Below are positions 9,265 to 17,117 of a DNA stretch of 64,000 nucleotides, in pieces. Position numbers and translations under genes: made by a program. Within the stretch, counting starts at the first letter, position 1; every line of letters starts with the position of its first letter. The notes beneath the pieces are model-generated. The model saw only the letters and a list, made by a program, of their open reading frames with translations, ran no database searches and was not told where the DNA came from. The stretch is from Oscillibacter valericigenes Sjm18-20. Lineage in GTDB: Bacteria > Bacillota > Clostridia > Oscillospirales > Oscillospiraceae. Location of the stretch: NCBI GenBank assembly GCA_000283575.1, contig AP012044.1, forward strand, positions 2,232,001-2,296,000. The letters run 5' to 3'.

Positions 9265-9915
9265 AAAAAAGGTTAATCTTACGGCTTAGGTCCGGGTTGG
9301 ATTTCCCAGCAGCGCACCTCTCGTTACCGATAGAGGCGGTTCCCCTTTCGGCGCTGCGTCGCGGCGTCACCGTCCGCGCGACCCGACTGCCACTTAGTCC
9401 GCACTGTAATCCCTTTTCTGCCCTTACGACAGCCTAGGTGATTTCCACCTCAGTCTGTCCGTCTCTTTAGCCTCTTTTGCAGCCGGGGTTTCAGAAGGCG
9501 ATAGCAGTTTTACTCTGGCCAGAGCCAAAGCTGCCTGAATCCTTCATCCACCCCGCCCACGCAAGGCAGGCTACATCTGCACACAGCGTTACGGGCGCGA
9601 ACGCCCGATGCACCGCATTGCAGGTTCCTAATCTGTTTCGTACGCGGGCCGGATACCACATGGGATTACGTCCGCGCACAAGAACAGGTCTCCACGAAAA
9701 CAGGGTCGGGTTGACCATGCCATTGCTCATCGCCCTGAGTCCGCAAGCGTGAAATCACGCTTCCCCCCAGCACCCACCCAAAACTGGGCGTTTCAAGCAA
9801 GCACCACGGGTTTCATCGATATGCCCTTCAGAGGATTTTTAGGCCCTCCCTGAGAGACGGCAGTCCTGACTAGGATACTGCGCCGCCGCTTAGCGAGTTT
9901 AGTATAGCACGTTCT
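9265..9915 (-). ncRNA. ole: OLE (ornate large extremophilic) RNA
   Basis: The ~790-bp gap between ispA and oapA has no plausible protein but is G+C-rich, highly structured and in the exact locus of OLE RNA (nusB-xseA-xseB-ispA-OLE-oapA-dxs-tlyA). Read on the minus strand it opens with GCGGCGCAGTATCCTAGTC and GGACTGCCGTCTCTCAGGGA, has a central GAAACCCGTGGTGCTTGCTT segment, and ends with TCGGTAACGAGAGGTGCG and CCAACCCGGACCTAAGCCG. Length (~600-650 nt) fits the family. OLE forms a membrane ribonucleoprotein with OapA linked to Mg2+, alcohol and cold stress and to energy metabolism in Bacillus halodurans. Boundaries are approximate. No own promoter is obvious; it may be processed from the operon transcript. 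Confidence 0.9.
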
Positions 9916-9982
9916 CAATAAATATACAACAATTTTTGTATATACAAAATATGAATTTTAAATCTTTGCGAAATCTCCGCTC

Positions 9983-10861
9983 TCAGCTTTTCCGCTCCGC
10001 CAGCGAGTCTGCCAAAAAGTCCAGAAACTCGTGCTCCGGCACCCGCGCCAGCGCCGCTTTCGCGGCGACGGTACACATCCGGACGGCGCTTTCGCAGCCC
10101 TCCAGTCCCAGCACATCCACATAGGTGGTCTTCCCGTCCGCCCGGTCGGAGCCAATGGGCTTTCCAACGGCGGCCTCGTCACCAATGACATCCAGCATAT
10201 CGTCCCGGATCTGGAACGCCACGCCCAGCTCCTGGGCATAGGTCCCAACAGCGGAACGCAGATCCTTCTCCGCCCCGGCGGCGGTGCAGCCCAGCAGGGC
10301 CGCCCCCCGGAGCATGGCCCCGGTCTTCAGGCGGTGAACCTCCAGCAGTTCTTGGTGGGTATGGGGCGCATGGAGGGTGTCCAGCACCTGTCCGGCCACC
10401 ATACCGTCCGCGCCCGCGGCCTCCGCCAGAATCAGCGCGCAATCGGCCCGCCGGGCCGCGCTGAGTCCGGGAGCGGTTAAAATCAGGCGGAACGCCTCCG
10501 GCTGTAAGGCATCCCCCGCCAGCACCGCCAGCGTCTCCCCGTAGATCTTGTGGTTGGTGGGTTTCCCTCGGCGGAGATCGTCGTCATCCATACAGGGCAG
10601 ATCATCGTGGATAAGGGAATAGGTGTGGACCAGCTCCAGCGCGCAGGCCACCGGCAGCGCCTGACGCCAGTCCATCCCGGAGAGGCGGGCGGCCTCCACA
10701 GTCAATACCGGACGAATGCGCTTTCCTCCGGCGAGAAGGCTGTACCGCATGGCGTCGTACAGATCGGCCCAGTGGGGTCTGTCCAAAAACAATCCGCCCA
10801 GATACTCCTCAACCGCCTGACGATATTCACCGTACCGCGCGTCGAATGCCGCCTTATTCAT
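9983..10861 (-). CDS. ispA: Geranyl/farnesyl diphosphate synthase (polyprenyl synthetase)
   Basis: A ~292-residue trans-isoprenyl diphosphate synthase. The first Asp-rich motif is DDLPCMDDDD, preceded by GGKRIRP (diphosphate-binding GKR); the second is QIRDDMLDVIGD, and the lysine-bearing region GKPIGSDRADGKTTYV follows. It elongates DMAPP with IPP to geranyl/farnesyl diphosphate. I use the ATG at 10861 (MNKAAFD), which overlaps the end of xseB; an ATG-type start at 10882 would add seven residues and cannot be excluded. The phenylalanine/methionine residues before DDxxD suggest a C10-C15 product but this is inference. Confidence 0.94.
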   Translation of the reverse strand: MNKAAFDARYGEYRQAVEEYLGGLFLDRPHWADLYDAMRYSLLAGGKRIRPVLTVEAARLSGMDWRQALPVACALELVHTYSLIHDDLPCMDDDDLRRGKPTNHKIYGETLAVLAGDALQPEAFRLILTAPGLSAARRADCALILAEAAGADGMVAGQVLDTLHAPHTHQELLEVHRLKTGAMLRGAALLGCTAAGAEKDLRSAVGTYAQELGVAFQIRDDMLDVIGDEAAVGKPIGSDRADGKTTYVDVLGLEGCESAVRMCTVAAKAALARVPEHEFLDFLADSLAERKS

Positions 10862-11108
10862 CGGTCTCATCCCCAGTGTCAAAGGGCAGCTCCACCGGCG
10901 CGCCGTCGGCGCCCTTCATCAGCTGCACCACCTTCTGCTCCGCCTCGTCCAAAAGCTTGGAGCAGGACGCAATCAGTGCGGTTCCCTCGTCAAACAACGC
11001 CAGTGAATCCGCCAGCTCCGCGTCGCCCTTTTCCATCTGGGCCACGATCTCCTCCAGACGGGTGATCTGCTGTTCAAACGTCCGGGTCTCCTTTTTCTTT
11101 CCAGCCAT
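10854..11108 (-). CDS. xseB: Exodeoxyribonuclease VII small subunit
   Basis: An 84-residue helical protein with the family core FEQQITRLEEIVAQMEKGDAELADSLALFDEGTAL, here described by its ends FEQQITRLEEIV and LADSLALFDEG. It pairs with XseA to degrade single-stranded DNA. ATG at 11106-11108 overlaps the xseA stop (GTGATGG) after AAAGGAAGACC; the C-terminus is longer and acidic (ELPFDTGDETDE). Confidence 0.95.
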   Translation of the reverse strand: MAGKKKETRTFEQQITRLEEIVAQMEKGDAELADSLALFDEGTALIASCSKLLDEAEQKVVQLMKGADGAPVELPFDTGDETDE

Positions 11109-12307
11109 CACGGTCTTCCTTTCTCAACAGTACAATCCAGCGTCCCCTCGCCCAGCGCCACCTCAATGCGGCTCCCGGCGGGGGCGTCCCGATAGCTTTT
11201 GATAATGCCCTGTTCGCTCCGGGCCACGGCATAGCCCCGGCTCAGGACTTTTAACGGACTCATGGCATCCAAAGACGCGGCCAGAGCGGAAAACTTCCGC
11301 CGCTTCTCGCCCACGCCCCGGCTGGAGAGGTCTCCCAGCCGCTGCTGTAAATGGGTCAGCAGCATCCGACGGTCCTGCACAAAGGCCAGCTGGTCCTTCA
11401 GCACCCGATTTTGCGCCAGTGCCTCAAGACGGCGGCGGCAGAGCTGAAGCTTCGTCTCCTCCGCCTGCGTGATGCGGTCCCCCGCCCCGCGCAGCCACCG
11501 CAGCAGCTCCATCTGGTCCGGCACGGCGATTTCCGCCGCGTTGGAGGGGGTGGATGCCCGTGCATCCGCCACAAAATCGGAGATCGTCACATCCGGCTCA
11601 TGGCCCACGGCGGAGATTACCGGCAGGTCCGAATCGAAAATGGCCCGTGCCACCCGCTCATCGTTGAAAGCCCAGAGATCCTCTATGGACCCGCCGCCCC
11701 GGCCCGTAATAATTAAGTCTCCCACATTCCATCGGTTTGCATACCGGATGGCCCCCGCAATCTCCGCCGGAGCCTCCGCCCCCTGCACCCGCACCGGCAG
11801 AAGAACCACTTTGGCAGCGGGATACCGCCGCCGCAGAATGCGGATCATGTCGTGAACCGCAGCCCCGGCGGAGGACGTGATGATGGCGATGGTTTCAGGA
11901 TAGCGGGGCAGAGGCTTTTTGTGCGCCTCGTCGAACAGCCCCTCCTCCAGCAGCTTCGCTTTCAGCTGTTCAAACGCCACCGCCAGATCACCCACGCCGT
12001 CCGGCGACAGCCCGCTGCAATAGAGCTGGTAGGCTCCGTCCCTTGGAAAGACGGAAACCCGGCCCCGGACAATGGCCTTCATGCCGTTTTCCGGCCGGAA
12101 CCGCAGGCGCTGGGCCTGAGACCGGAACATGACGCACCGCAGCGCGCCCTCCCGGTCCTTCAGCGTAAAATAGTGGTGTCCGGAGGGATAGGCCTTGTAG
12201 TTGGACAACTCGCCCCGGACCAGAATATCCTGCAGGATCGGCTCCCCGTCCAGCAAAGCCTTCACATATTCATTGACCTGAGAGACCTGATAAATCGGCT
12301 GGTCCAC
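11108..12307 (-). CDS. xseA: Exodeoxyribonuclease VII large subunit
   Basis: A 399-residue protein: N-terminal OB-fold (QVSQVNEYVKALLD, GELSNYK, GHHYFTLKD), then the catalytic exonuclease VII domain with TSSAGAAVHDMI and the nucleic-acid-binding/catalytic block GRGGGSIEDLWAFNDERVARAI and SAVGHEPDVTISDFVADARASTPSNAAE, here given as GRGGGSIEDLW and GHEPDVTISDFVAD. I start at GTG 12305-12307, giving the usual length with AAGAAGAAGG upstream; the frame stays open 37 codons further but would run into the terminator stem after nusB. Confidence 0.95.
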   Translation of the reverse strand: MDQPIYQVSQVNEYVKALLDGEPILQDILVRGELSNYKAYPSGHHYFTLKDREGALRCVMFRSQAQRLRFRPENGMKAIVRGRVSVFPRDGAYQLYCSGLSPDGVGDLAVAFEQLKAKLLEEGLFDEAHKKPLPRYPETIAIITSSAGAAVHDMIRILRRRYPAAKVVLLPVRVQGAEAPAEIAGAIRYANRWNVGDLIITGRGGGSIEDLWAFNDERVARAIFDSDLPVISAVGHEPDVTISDFVADARASTPSNAAEIAVPDQMELLRWLRGAGDRITQAEETKLQLCRRRLEALAQNRVLKDQLAFVQDRRMLLTHLQQRLGDLSSRGVGEKRRKFSALAASLDAMSPLKVLSRGYAVARSEQGIIKSYRDAPAGSRIEVALGEGTLDCTVEKGRP

Positions 12308-12348
12308 ATACGCACCTTCTTCTTGCAGTTTTCTTTGGTGTTCACAGC

Positions 12349-12380
12349 AAAAAAACAGGGCGGGCACTGCGGCCCGTCCC
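12349..12380 (-). terminator. Intrinsic terminator/attenuator between nusB and xseA
   Basis: On the minus strand GGG-A-CGGGC pairs with GCCCG-CCC (12358-12380, single bulged base, six-base loop) and is followed by seven T (12349-12355). It sits ten bases past the nusB stop and 41 bases before the xseA start, so transcription of the xseA-to-recN genes is either attenuated or restarted here. Confidence 0.75.
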
Positions 12381-12389
12381 CGTTCTGAA

Positions 12390-12842
12390 TCACTCCTGCG
12401 GGCACTCCTGGCGGGCAAAGCTGCCGAGAATCCCGTTGATGAATTTCACCGTTTCCGGCGTCTCGTATTTCTTGGCGATTTCCACGGCCTCGTTGATGGC
12501 CACACTGTTGGGGATATCCGGCATATACAGGATCTCGTACATGCACACCCGCATAATGGCGGAGGCCACCAGCGGGATCCGGGAAAAGCTCCAGCCCACC
12601 GCATATTTGGAGATATAGCCGTCCAGCTCCGCAGCGTGTTCCTCCACGCCCATGACCAGCCGGCGGATATAGGTCGCCTGTTTCTCATTGGGGAGTTCTG
12701 CATAGATTGCATCCTCACCCGCCAGGGACGCAAAACTCTCCGCCGTCAGCCGCCGGTCCAGCAGCTCCTCCACCGTCTGATCCGTGAAGCTCAATTCATA
12801 GGCGAGGTGGATAGCGATCTCTCGTGCAACGTTTCGTACCAT
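12390..12842 (-). CDS. nusB: Transcription antitermination factor NusB
   Basis: A 150-residue all-helical RNA-binding protein that, with NusE/S10, binds boxA of rRNA leaders. Seen: ARIAIHLAYELSF-type N-terminal helix (here AREIAIHLAYEL), and the C-terminal signature IPNSVAINEAVEIAKKY and FINGILGSFAR. Family length is normal. It lies between the Asp23 gene and xseA. Confidence 0.95.
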   Translation of the reverse strand: MVRNVAREIAIHLAYELSFTDQTVEELLDRRLTAESFASLAGEDAIYAELPNEKQATYIRRLVMGVEEHAAELDGYISKYAVGWSFSRIPLVASAIMRVCMYEILYMPDIPNSVAINEAVEIAKKYETPETVKFINGILGSFARQECPQE

Positions 12843-12866
12843 ATACCGTTTCGTCCTCTGTCTTTC

Positions 12867-13241
12867 TCAGGCCAGCGTCACGCCGTCCACATGAATGTTC
12901 ACCGTACCCACAGGGCAGCCAGTCATGGCCTCTACCGACGAGGCAACGGCCTTCTGGGCATTTTCCGCCACTTCAGGGATGGGGTGCCCGTACGCCACCG
13001 TCAGATACACGTCCAGCGTCAGCGCCGCGCCGGTCATGTCGATCTTCACGCCGCGGGTTCCCTTCTGGGCATTTTTCTTATTCATCAGGTCTGTCACGCT
13101 GCCGCCCATGCCGCTCATCATCCCGGACACGCCCTCGACGTCCCGGACGGCGCCCACCGCGATGGCGGCGATGACTTCCTCAGCGATATTGATACTGCCG
13201 TTTTCCTCCGGCAGAGTCATGTATTCCCGGCTCTCGCCCAT
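12867..13241 (-). CDS. Asp23/Gls24 family envelope stress protein
   Basis: A ~124-residue Asp23/Gls24 protein, YqhY-like, as commonly found beside nusB in Firmicutes. The fold markers are GSINIAEEVIAAIAVGAVRDVEGV and the later VDVYLTVAYGHPIPEVAENAQKAV, given here by the cores NIAEEVIAAIA and VYLTVAYGHPIPEV. Function is poorly defined (cell envelope/fatty acid homeostasis in Bacillus). ATG at 13239-13241 is preferred (AAGGAG ten bases upstream); GTG at 13250 is an alternative. Confidence 0.9.
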   Translation of the reverse strand: MGESREYMTLPEENGSINIAEEVIAAIAVGAVRDVEGVSGMMSGMGGSVTDLMNKKNAQKGTRGVKIDMTGAALTLDVYLTVAYGHPIPEVAENAQKAVASSVEAMTGCPVGTVNIHVDGVTLA

Positions 13242-13333
13242 GGCATCCACGCTCCTTCATGTCGTCCGGCCAAAATCCGGACCCCTTCTTTCGTGCATAT
13301 TAGTTTACCATGGTTTGCCCAAAATTACAACAG

Positions 13334-13930
13334 CTAATTTGCCGCCATGATCTTGATATTTCCGGCGGGATAGCCGGTCTCCGTCATGGCGATATCCGTG
13401 ATCTTCGCCACATCCTCGTCGCCCAGCTCTCCGTTGGCAGTGGACACCACCACACTGAGACTGTCCTCGCTCATGAACGCAACGCAATCGGCGTAGCCCT
13501 TGGCCGCAACCAGATTTTCAATCTGAGCCTCCGCCATGGTGTACTGGGCCATGGCCTGAATTCCCTCCGACGCTTTGTCCAGGGCGCTTTGAGTCGCGCC
13601 GTCCTCGTCGGCGGCCTGCTGCAGCAGAGCCACGGCGGTATCCCGTGCCTGCTGGCGGGTCAGACGGGCGGAGGCAAAGTAGTCCGCCCCGGTGTAGACC
13701 CCCGTCTCGTCCACAGGCGCGGCGGAACCGGCGGCGCTGACAGCTCCGTCCCCACCGGAGACCAGAGCGGCCTCACCCAGCAGCTTTCCGTCCGCCTGCG
13801 CCGAGTCGGACGCCGCCCCGCCGCTCTCCGGCGCGGCGTTTTTTGTCGCCTGCCAGTTCAGGGCAGCCGCCGCGCAGATCAGCACCAGCATGGTCACGAC
13901 CACCGTATAGCGTTTCCAGTTTCCTCTCAT
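13334..13930 (-). CDS. spoIIIAH: Stage III sporulation protein AH
   Basis: A 198-residue single-pass membrane protein: short basic N-terminus, TM helix YTVVVTMLVLICAAAAL, a low-complexity linker, then the YscJ/FliF-like ring-building domain (SARLTRQQARDTAVALLQQA ... EAQIENLVAAKGYADCVAFM). SpoIIIAH in the mother-cell membrane meets SpoIIQ of the forespore to form the feeding-tube channel. ATG at 13928-13930 follows GGAGGAGGAAGCAGAAA; the frame is open further upstream but overlaps spoIIIAG. Confidence 0.93.
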   Translation of the reverse strand: MRGNWKRYTVVVTMLVLICAAAALNWQATKNAAPESGGAASDSAQADGKLLGEAALVSGGDGAVSAAGSAAPVDETGVYTGADYFASARLTRQQARDTAVALLQQAADEDGATQSALDKASEGIQAMAQYTMAEAQIENLVAAKGYADCVAFMSEDSLSVVVSTANGELGDEDVAKITDIAMTETGYPAGNIKIMAAN

Positions 13931-13953
13931 TTTCTGCTTCCTCCTCCAAAATA

Positions 13954-14463
13954 TCACTGACATTTTACCACCGTGATCCGATCTGAGCCCAGGCCCGTCA
14001 GCGCGGCCACCGCGGCCGTTACTGCCAGACGCACCTGCGCGTCGCCTCCGCCCTGACACACCACCAGCGCTCCGCGCCAGGTGGGGCAGCGGGTCTCCGT
14101 CACCACCGGCTCCTCCGACCCGCTTCCGCCGGAGAGCACCGTTTCGCTTTTACGCTGGTAATCCTCCGGCGCGGCGGTATCTCCGCTGTAGCTCAGCTCC
14201 GTATCCTGAGCCAGACGCCGCGCCGTTCCCGTGTCCGCCGTCAGCATCAGGTGCAGCTCCCCGACGCCGTCGATCTTTGCCAAAATCGTCTCCATCCTTG
14301 TCTCCGTCTCCTGAACCGTGTCCTGAACATTTTCGTCCGGGGTGTCTGCGGTACTTTTCTCACCGCCGGAGGGCAGCAAAAGGAGCGCCACGCCCGCCGC
14401 CACCACCAAAACCACGTATTTCCAGCGATCCCAGAGCTTTTTGAACGTCTCAGCCTGTTTCAT
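13954..14463 (-). CDS. spoIIIAG: Stage III sporulation protein AG
   Basis: A 169-residue protein with one N-terminal TM helix (YVVLVVAAGVALLLLP) and an engulfment-channel ring domain containing TRMETILAKIDGVGELHLML, and the C-terminal block GALVVCQGGGDAQVRLAVTAAVAALTGL, quoted by its ends GALVVCQGGGD and VAALTGL. SpoIIIAG forms the large ring of the SpoIIIA-Q complex. The start ATG at 14461-14463 overlaps the spoIIIAF end by 14 bases, typical of this operon. Confidence 0.93.
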   Translation of the reverse strand: MKQAETFKKLWDRWKYVVLVVAAGVALLLLPSGGEKSTADTPDENVQDTVQETETRMETILAKIDGVGELHLMLTADTGTARRLAQDTELSYSGDTAAPEDYQRKSETVLSGGSGSEEPVVTETRCPTWRGALVVCQGGGDAQVRLAVTAAVAALTGLGSDRITVVKCQ

Positions 14464-14926
14464 GATAGACCTGCCTCTCCTTGGGAATCCCCAGTTCCTG
14501 TTCCATATAGTCCGCCAGCGCATCCGATTTTTGACCTGTCAGCTCCGCACCCGACGGGATGGGCGTACCGTCCTCCCCTGGCTCCACCAGAACGCGGACG
14601 GTACACTTCACCCCCAGCGCCGCCGCTTTGTCCAAAATATATGCTTCCGTCTTCTCCTGTATGAGTTCTGAAAGCGTTTGATCGCTCTGCACCTCAAGCT
14701 CCGTCTGACGCTGCTGAATCTCCCCGGCATAGTCCTCATAGCGGAGATCCAGGTGGTCGAAGTCCGCTCCCAGCAGGGGCCTGACCATCACCAGTAAAAG
14801 CGCCAGTCCCCCGGCAAAGCCCGCAATCTTCCGCACCGTCCCCTCCGGAATCAGGCTCTGGGACAAAGATACCAAAAAGGCCGCCGCCGCAACGGCGGTA
14901 AGCCAGCCCCGCGCCGCCTCAATCAT
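14450..14926 (-). CDS. spoIIIAF: Stage III sporulation protein AF
   Basis: A 158-residue protein with two N-terminal hydrophobic helices (WLTAVAAAAFLVSLSQSLIP and GFAGGLALLLVMVRPLL) followed by a soluble domain with a coiled-coil-like EIQQRQTELEVQSDQ stretch. This is the SpoIIIAF layout. It starts 17 bases after spoIIIAE and overlaps spoIIIAG. Confidence 0.92.
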   Translation of the reverse strand: MIEAARGWLTAVAAAAFLVSLSQSLIPEGTVRKIAGFAGGLALLLVMVRPLLGADFDHLDLRYEDYAGEIQQRQTELEVQSDQTLSELIQEKTEAYILDKAAALGVKCTVRVLVEPGEDGTPIPSGAELTGQKSDALADYMEQELGIPKERQVYHETG

Positions 14927-14943
14927 TTAGCGCGCTCCTCCTT

Positions 14944-16017
14944 TCACGTTACCGCCGCCACGGAGGACAGAATAGACACCAGCAGCAAAAGCGCGCTGGC
15001 TCCCGTCATCCCCAATACCAGTCCAAACGCGCTGCCAAGGCCGTCAATCAGCTTGCACAGCTCCGGCGAGCCAATCACTCCCGCCAGAAAACCCACCAGC
15101 TTATACAGCAAATACTGCACGCCCAGATGCAGAAACGGCCATGCGCAGGCAGCCAGCACCGCCAGCGTGCCAAAGATCCCGATTGTGTTTTTCAGCATCC
15201 CCGCTCCGGCCAGTACCGTGTCCGCCGCCTCCGCGATAATTCCACCCACCACAGGCACCACTCCCGCCACCGTGGCTTTTGCCATTTTTACCGCCGCCGC
15301 GTCCGCCGCGCCGGAGATGATGTGAGCCACGGAGAGGTACACAGTGAAGACCGTCAGCGCCCCGCACAGGACCCATGTGATACACTTGCGCAGCGCCTCC
15401 GCAATACTTCCCAGACGCCCTCCAGGAAGGCAGGCGGCGGCGGTCAGCGCCCCGATGTAGAGATATACCAGCGGCAGCAACAGTCCCTCGATCAGCTTCA
15501 GCAGCAGACCGGTGAACAACACCGTGATTACCTGCTGGACTGTGGCGGTGGTGACGGACCCGCTGATTGCCGTCGCCGCCGCCAGCACCGGCAGTAACAC
15601 CCGGGAAAAGTCGTTCAGGCTCTCAATGGTGCCGCCGCCCATGCCGATCAGGCTCTCAAGGCTCCCCGCCGCCAACAGCGTTACCGACAGCGCCCCCGCC
15701 GCCAGCACCAGCTTTGGGCCGGATGCCCCGGCAGACTCAGAGAACCCGTCCACCGCGCCGCACAAAAGCACCACCAGCAAAATGCTCACCGCATTTCTAA
15801 GCCGCTGGCACAGAACGGATTTTGCCTGTCCCATCAGATTTTGGAGAATTTGAGAGACTCCTCCGCCAAGCGGGTCCGCCGCACTCAGATCCGTGTTTTG
15901 CAAAACGTCCTCCGTCCCCTCCGGCAGGGCGTCCCACAGCTCGTCCGGCACCTCGGCGGCGGAGACCGGCACCGTCAGAAGCAGTGCCAGAAGCAGCGCC
16001 AGAAGCCATTTTTTCAT
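14944..16017 (-). CDS. spoIIIAE: Stage III sporulation protein AE
   Basis: A 357-residue polytopic membrane protein beginning with a signal peptide (MKKWLLALLLALLLTVPVSAAE) and then several long hydrophobic helices (for example ISILLVVLLCGAVDGF, LVLAAGALSVTLLAAGSL, VIGSPELCKLIDGLGSAFGL). It is the largest SpoIIIA protein and essential for the channel. The ATG at 16015-16017 overlaps the spoIIIAD stop by four bases; the open frame upstream of it is non-coding in this frame (spoIIIAD occupies it). Confidence 0.94.
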   Translation of the reverse strand: MKKWLLALLLALLLTVPVSAAEVPDELWDALPEGTEDVLQNTDLSAADPLGGGVSQILQNLMGQAKSVLCQRLRNAVSILLVVLLCGAVDGFSESAGASGPKLVLAAGALSVTLLAAGSLESLIGMGGGTIESLNDFSRVLLPVLAAATAISGSVTTATVQQVITVLFTGLLLKLIEGLLLPLVYLYIGALTAAACLPGGRLGSIAEALRKCITWVLCGALTVFTVYLSVAHIISGAADAAAVKMAKATVAGVVPVVGGIIAEAADTVLAGAGMLKNTIGIFGTLAVLAACAWPFLHLGVQYLLYKLVGFLAGVIGSPELCKLIDGLGSAFGLVLGMTGASALLLLVSILSSVAAVT

Positions 16018-16403
16018 CCTATCAACTCCAGCAGGACATTCATCGCCTTTTCCAGCAGCGGCAAAGCCACCAGCAGTGCGCATACCGCCCCGGCAATCTC
16101 CACGGCGGAGGCAAGAGCCGCCGCCCCTGCGTCTTTGCAAAGCCCGGTCCCCACCTTTACCACCAGCGCAATGCCCACGGTTTTGTATAGCGGCAGGAAT
16201 AATTCGTTGGATACCCCGGCCCGGGCGGTCAGCTCTGCAAAAAAGCCCATCAGCTCCCTGAGGCTCCCCGAAAGAGCCAGCAGCGCCGCCACGGCGGCGG
16301 CCAGTCCCAGCAGCAGCGCCGCCTCCGGCGCGCCCTTCCGTACCGCTGCCGCCAGGAGGGCCGTCACGACGCAGACCAGCGTGATCTGCATGACCTGCTC
16401 CAT
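16014..16403 (-). CDS. spoIIIAD: Stage III sporulation protein AD
   Basis: A 129-residue membrane protein with three to four hydrophobic helices, including ITLVCVVTALLAAAVRKGAPEAALLLGLA and VGIALVVKVGTGLCKDAGAAALASAVEIAGA, cited by cores ITLVCVVTALLAAAV and VEIAGAVCALLVALPLL. It matches the SpoIIIAC/AD family and lies between AC and AE with one-base and four-base overlaps. Confidence 0.94.
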   Translation of the reverse strand: MEQVMQITLVCVVTALLAAAVRKGAPEAALLLGLAAAVAALLALSGSLRELMGFFAELTARAGVSNELFLPLYKTVGIALVVKVGTGLCKDAGAAALASAVEIAGAVCALLVALPLLEKAMNVLLELIG

Positions 16404-16597
16404 CAGAAGCCAAACAAGGTCTTGATGAGCTGGAACAGATCACTGATCTGCCGCACCATCATCATCAGCACCACCACCAGCCCCGCCAGTGTTGTCATCA
16501 TGGCCTGCTCCTCCCGGCCAGAGCGCACCAGCAGCTGGTTCAGCACCGCCACAAGGATTCCAATGGCGGCGATCCGAAAGATCAAATCAACATCCAT
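16403..16597 (-). CDS. spoIIIAC: Stage III sporulation protein AC
   Basis: A 64-residue protein with two TM helices (LIFRIAAIGILVAVLNQLL and TLAGLVVVLMMMVRQI) and the family ending SDLFQLIKTLFGF. Length is exactly that of SpoIIIAC in other spore formers. It abuts spoIIIAD and follows spoIIIAB by 25 bases. Confidence 0.95.
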   Translation of the reverse strand: MDVDLIFRIAAIGILVAVLNQLLVRSGREEQAMMTTLAGLVVVLMMMVRQISDLFQLIKTLFGF

Positions 16598-16622
16598 GGC
16601 AAATGTTCCTTTCGTATGTCCC

Positions 16623-17117
16623 TCACAGTAGGAGAATAATCAGCAGCGCCGCACCGGAGAAGCACACCGCCGTGGCCTGCCTGGTCCAATCCCGCTTTTT
16701 CCGGAGGCGTTCCTCCGACTTCTTTCTGAGCCAACTTGTTACAAGGTCAATTCCTTTACAGATTTCCATCTCGTCTCCCGATAGCTTGTACCCCAATTCA
16801 GCAATTACTTCCCTTACGTCATCCTCCACCGGGAGATGGCGGCAGGCTGTGTTCCACGCGGGTCGGAGCAGTTCTCCCCGCTCCAGCGCCTCCGCCAGTT
16901 CCGTCAGCCACGCGGCAACAACTCCCTGCCGCGCCCGGCCCAGCTCTCTAAACAGCCGGGGCAGCGGCGTCCGCGTCAGTCGGATACCGCCGGACAGGGC
17001 CTCCAGCGCCGCGGTCAGCTGGAAAAGTGTCTCCGTCTCCCGCCGCCAGCGCCGCAGTTCCCCGGCCCACGCCGCACTGAAGCCCGCCAGAATCAAAAGG
17101 CTTCCCAGCGCTTTCAC
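16623..17117 (-). CDS. spoIIIAB: Stage III sporulation protein AB
   Basis: A 164-residue protein with an N-terminal TM segment (GSLLILAGFSAAWAG), a soluble helical body (FQLTAALEALSGGIRLTRTPLP) and a C-terminal TM helix (ATAVCFSGAALLIILLL). It resembles T2SS F-domain proteins like other SpoIIIAB. Start is GTG 17115-17117 with GGAGGAGCTGTT upstream and a four-base overlap with spoIIIAA. Confidence 0.92.
   Translation of the reverse strand: MKALGSLLILAGFSAAWAGELRRWRRETETLFQLTAALEALSGGIRLTRTPLPRLFRELGRARQGVVAAWLTELAEALERGELLRPAWNTACRHLPVEDDVREVIAELGYKLSGDEMEICKGIDLVTSWLRKKSEERLRKKRDWTRQATAVCFSGAALLIILLL

Noticed and set aside
9477..9752. Open frames on both strands between ispA and oapA
   Set aside because: No RBS, odd composition and fully overlapped by the OLE RNA.
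13334..14059. Long N-terminal extension of SpoIIIAH (start 14,059)
   Set aside because: Arg/Gly-rich, overlaps spoIIIAG, while GGAGGAGG precedes the ATG at 13,930.
14944..16443. 499-residue version of SpoIIIAE
   Set aside because: The first ~140 codons are the spoIIIAD gene read in another frame; the signal peptide at 16,017 marks the real start.
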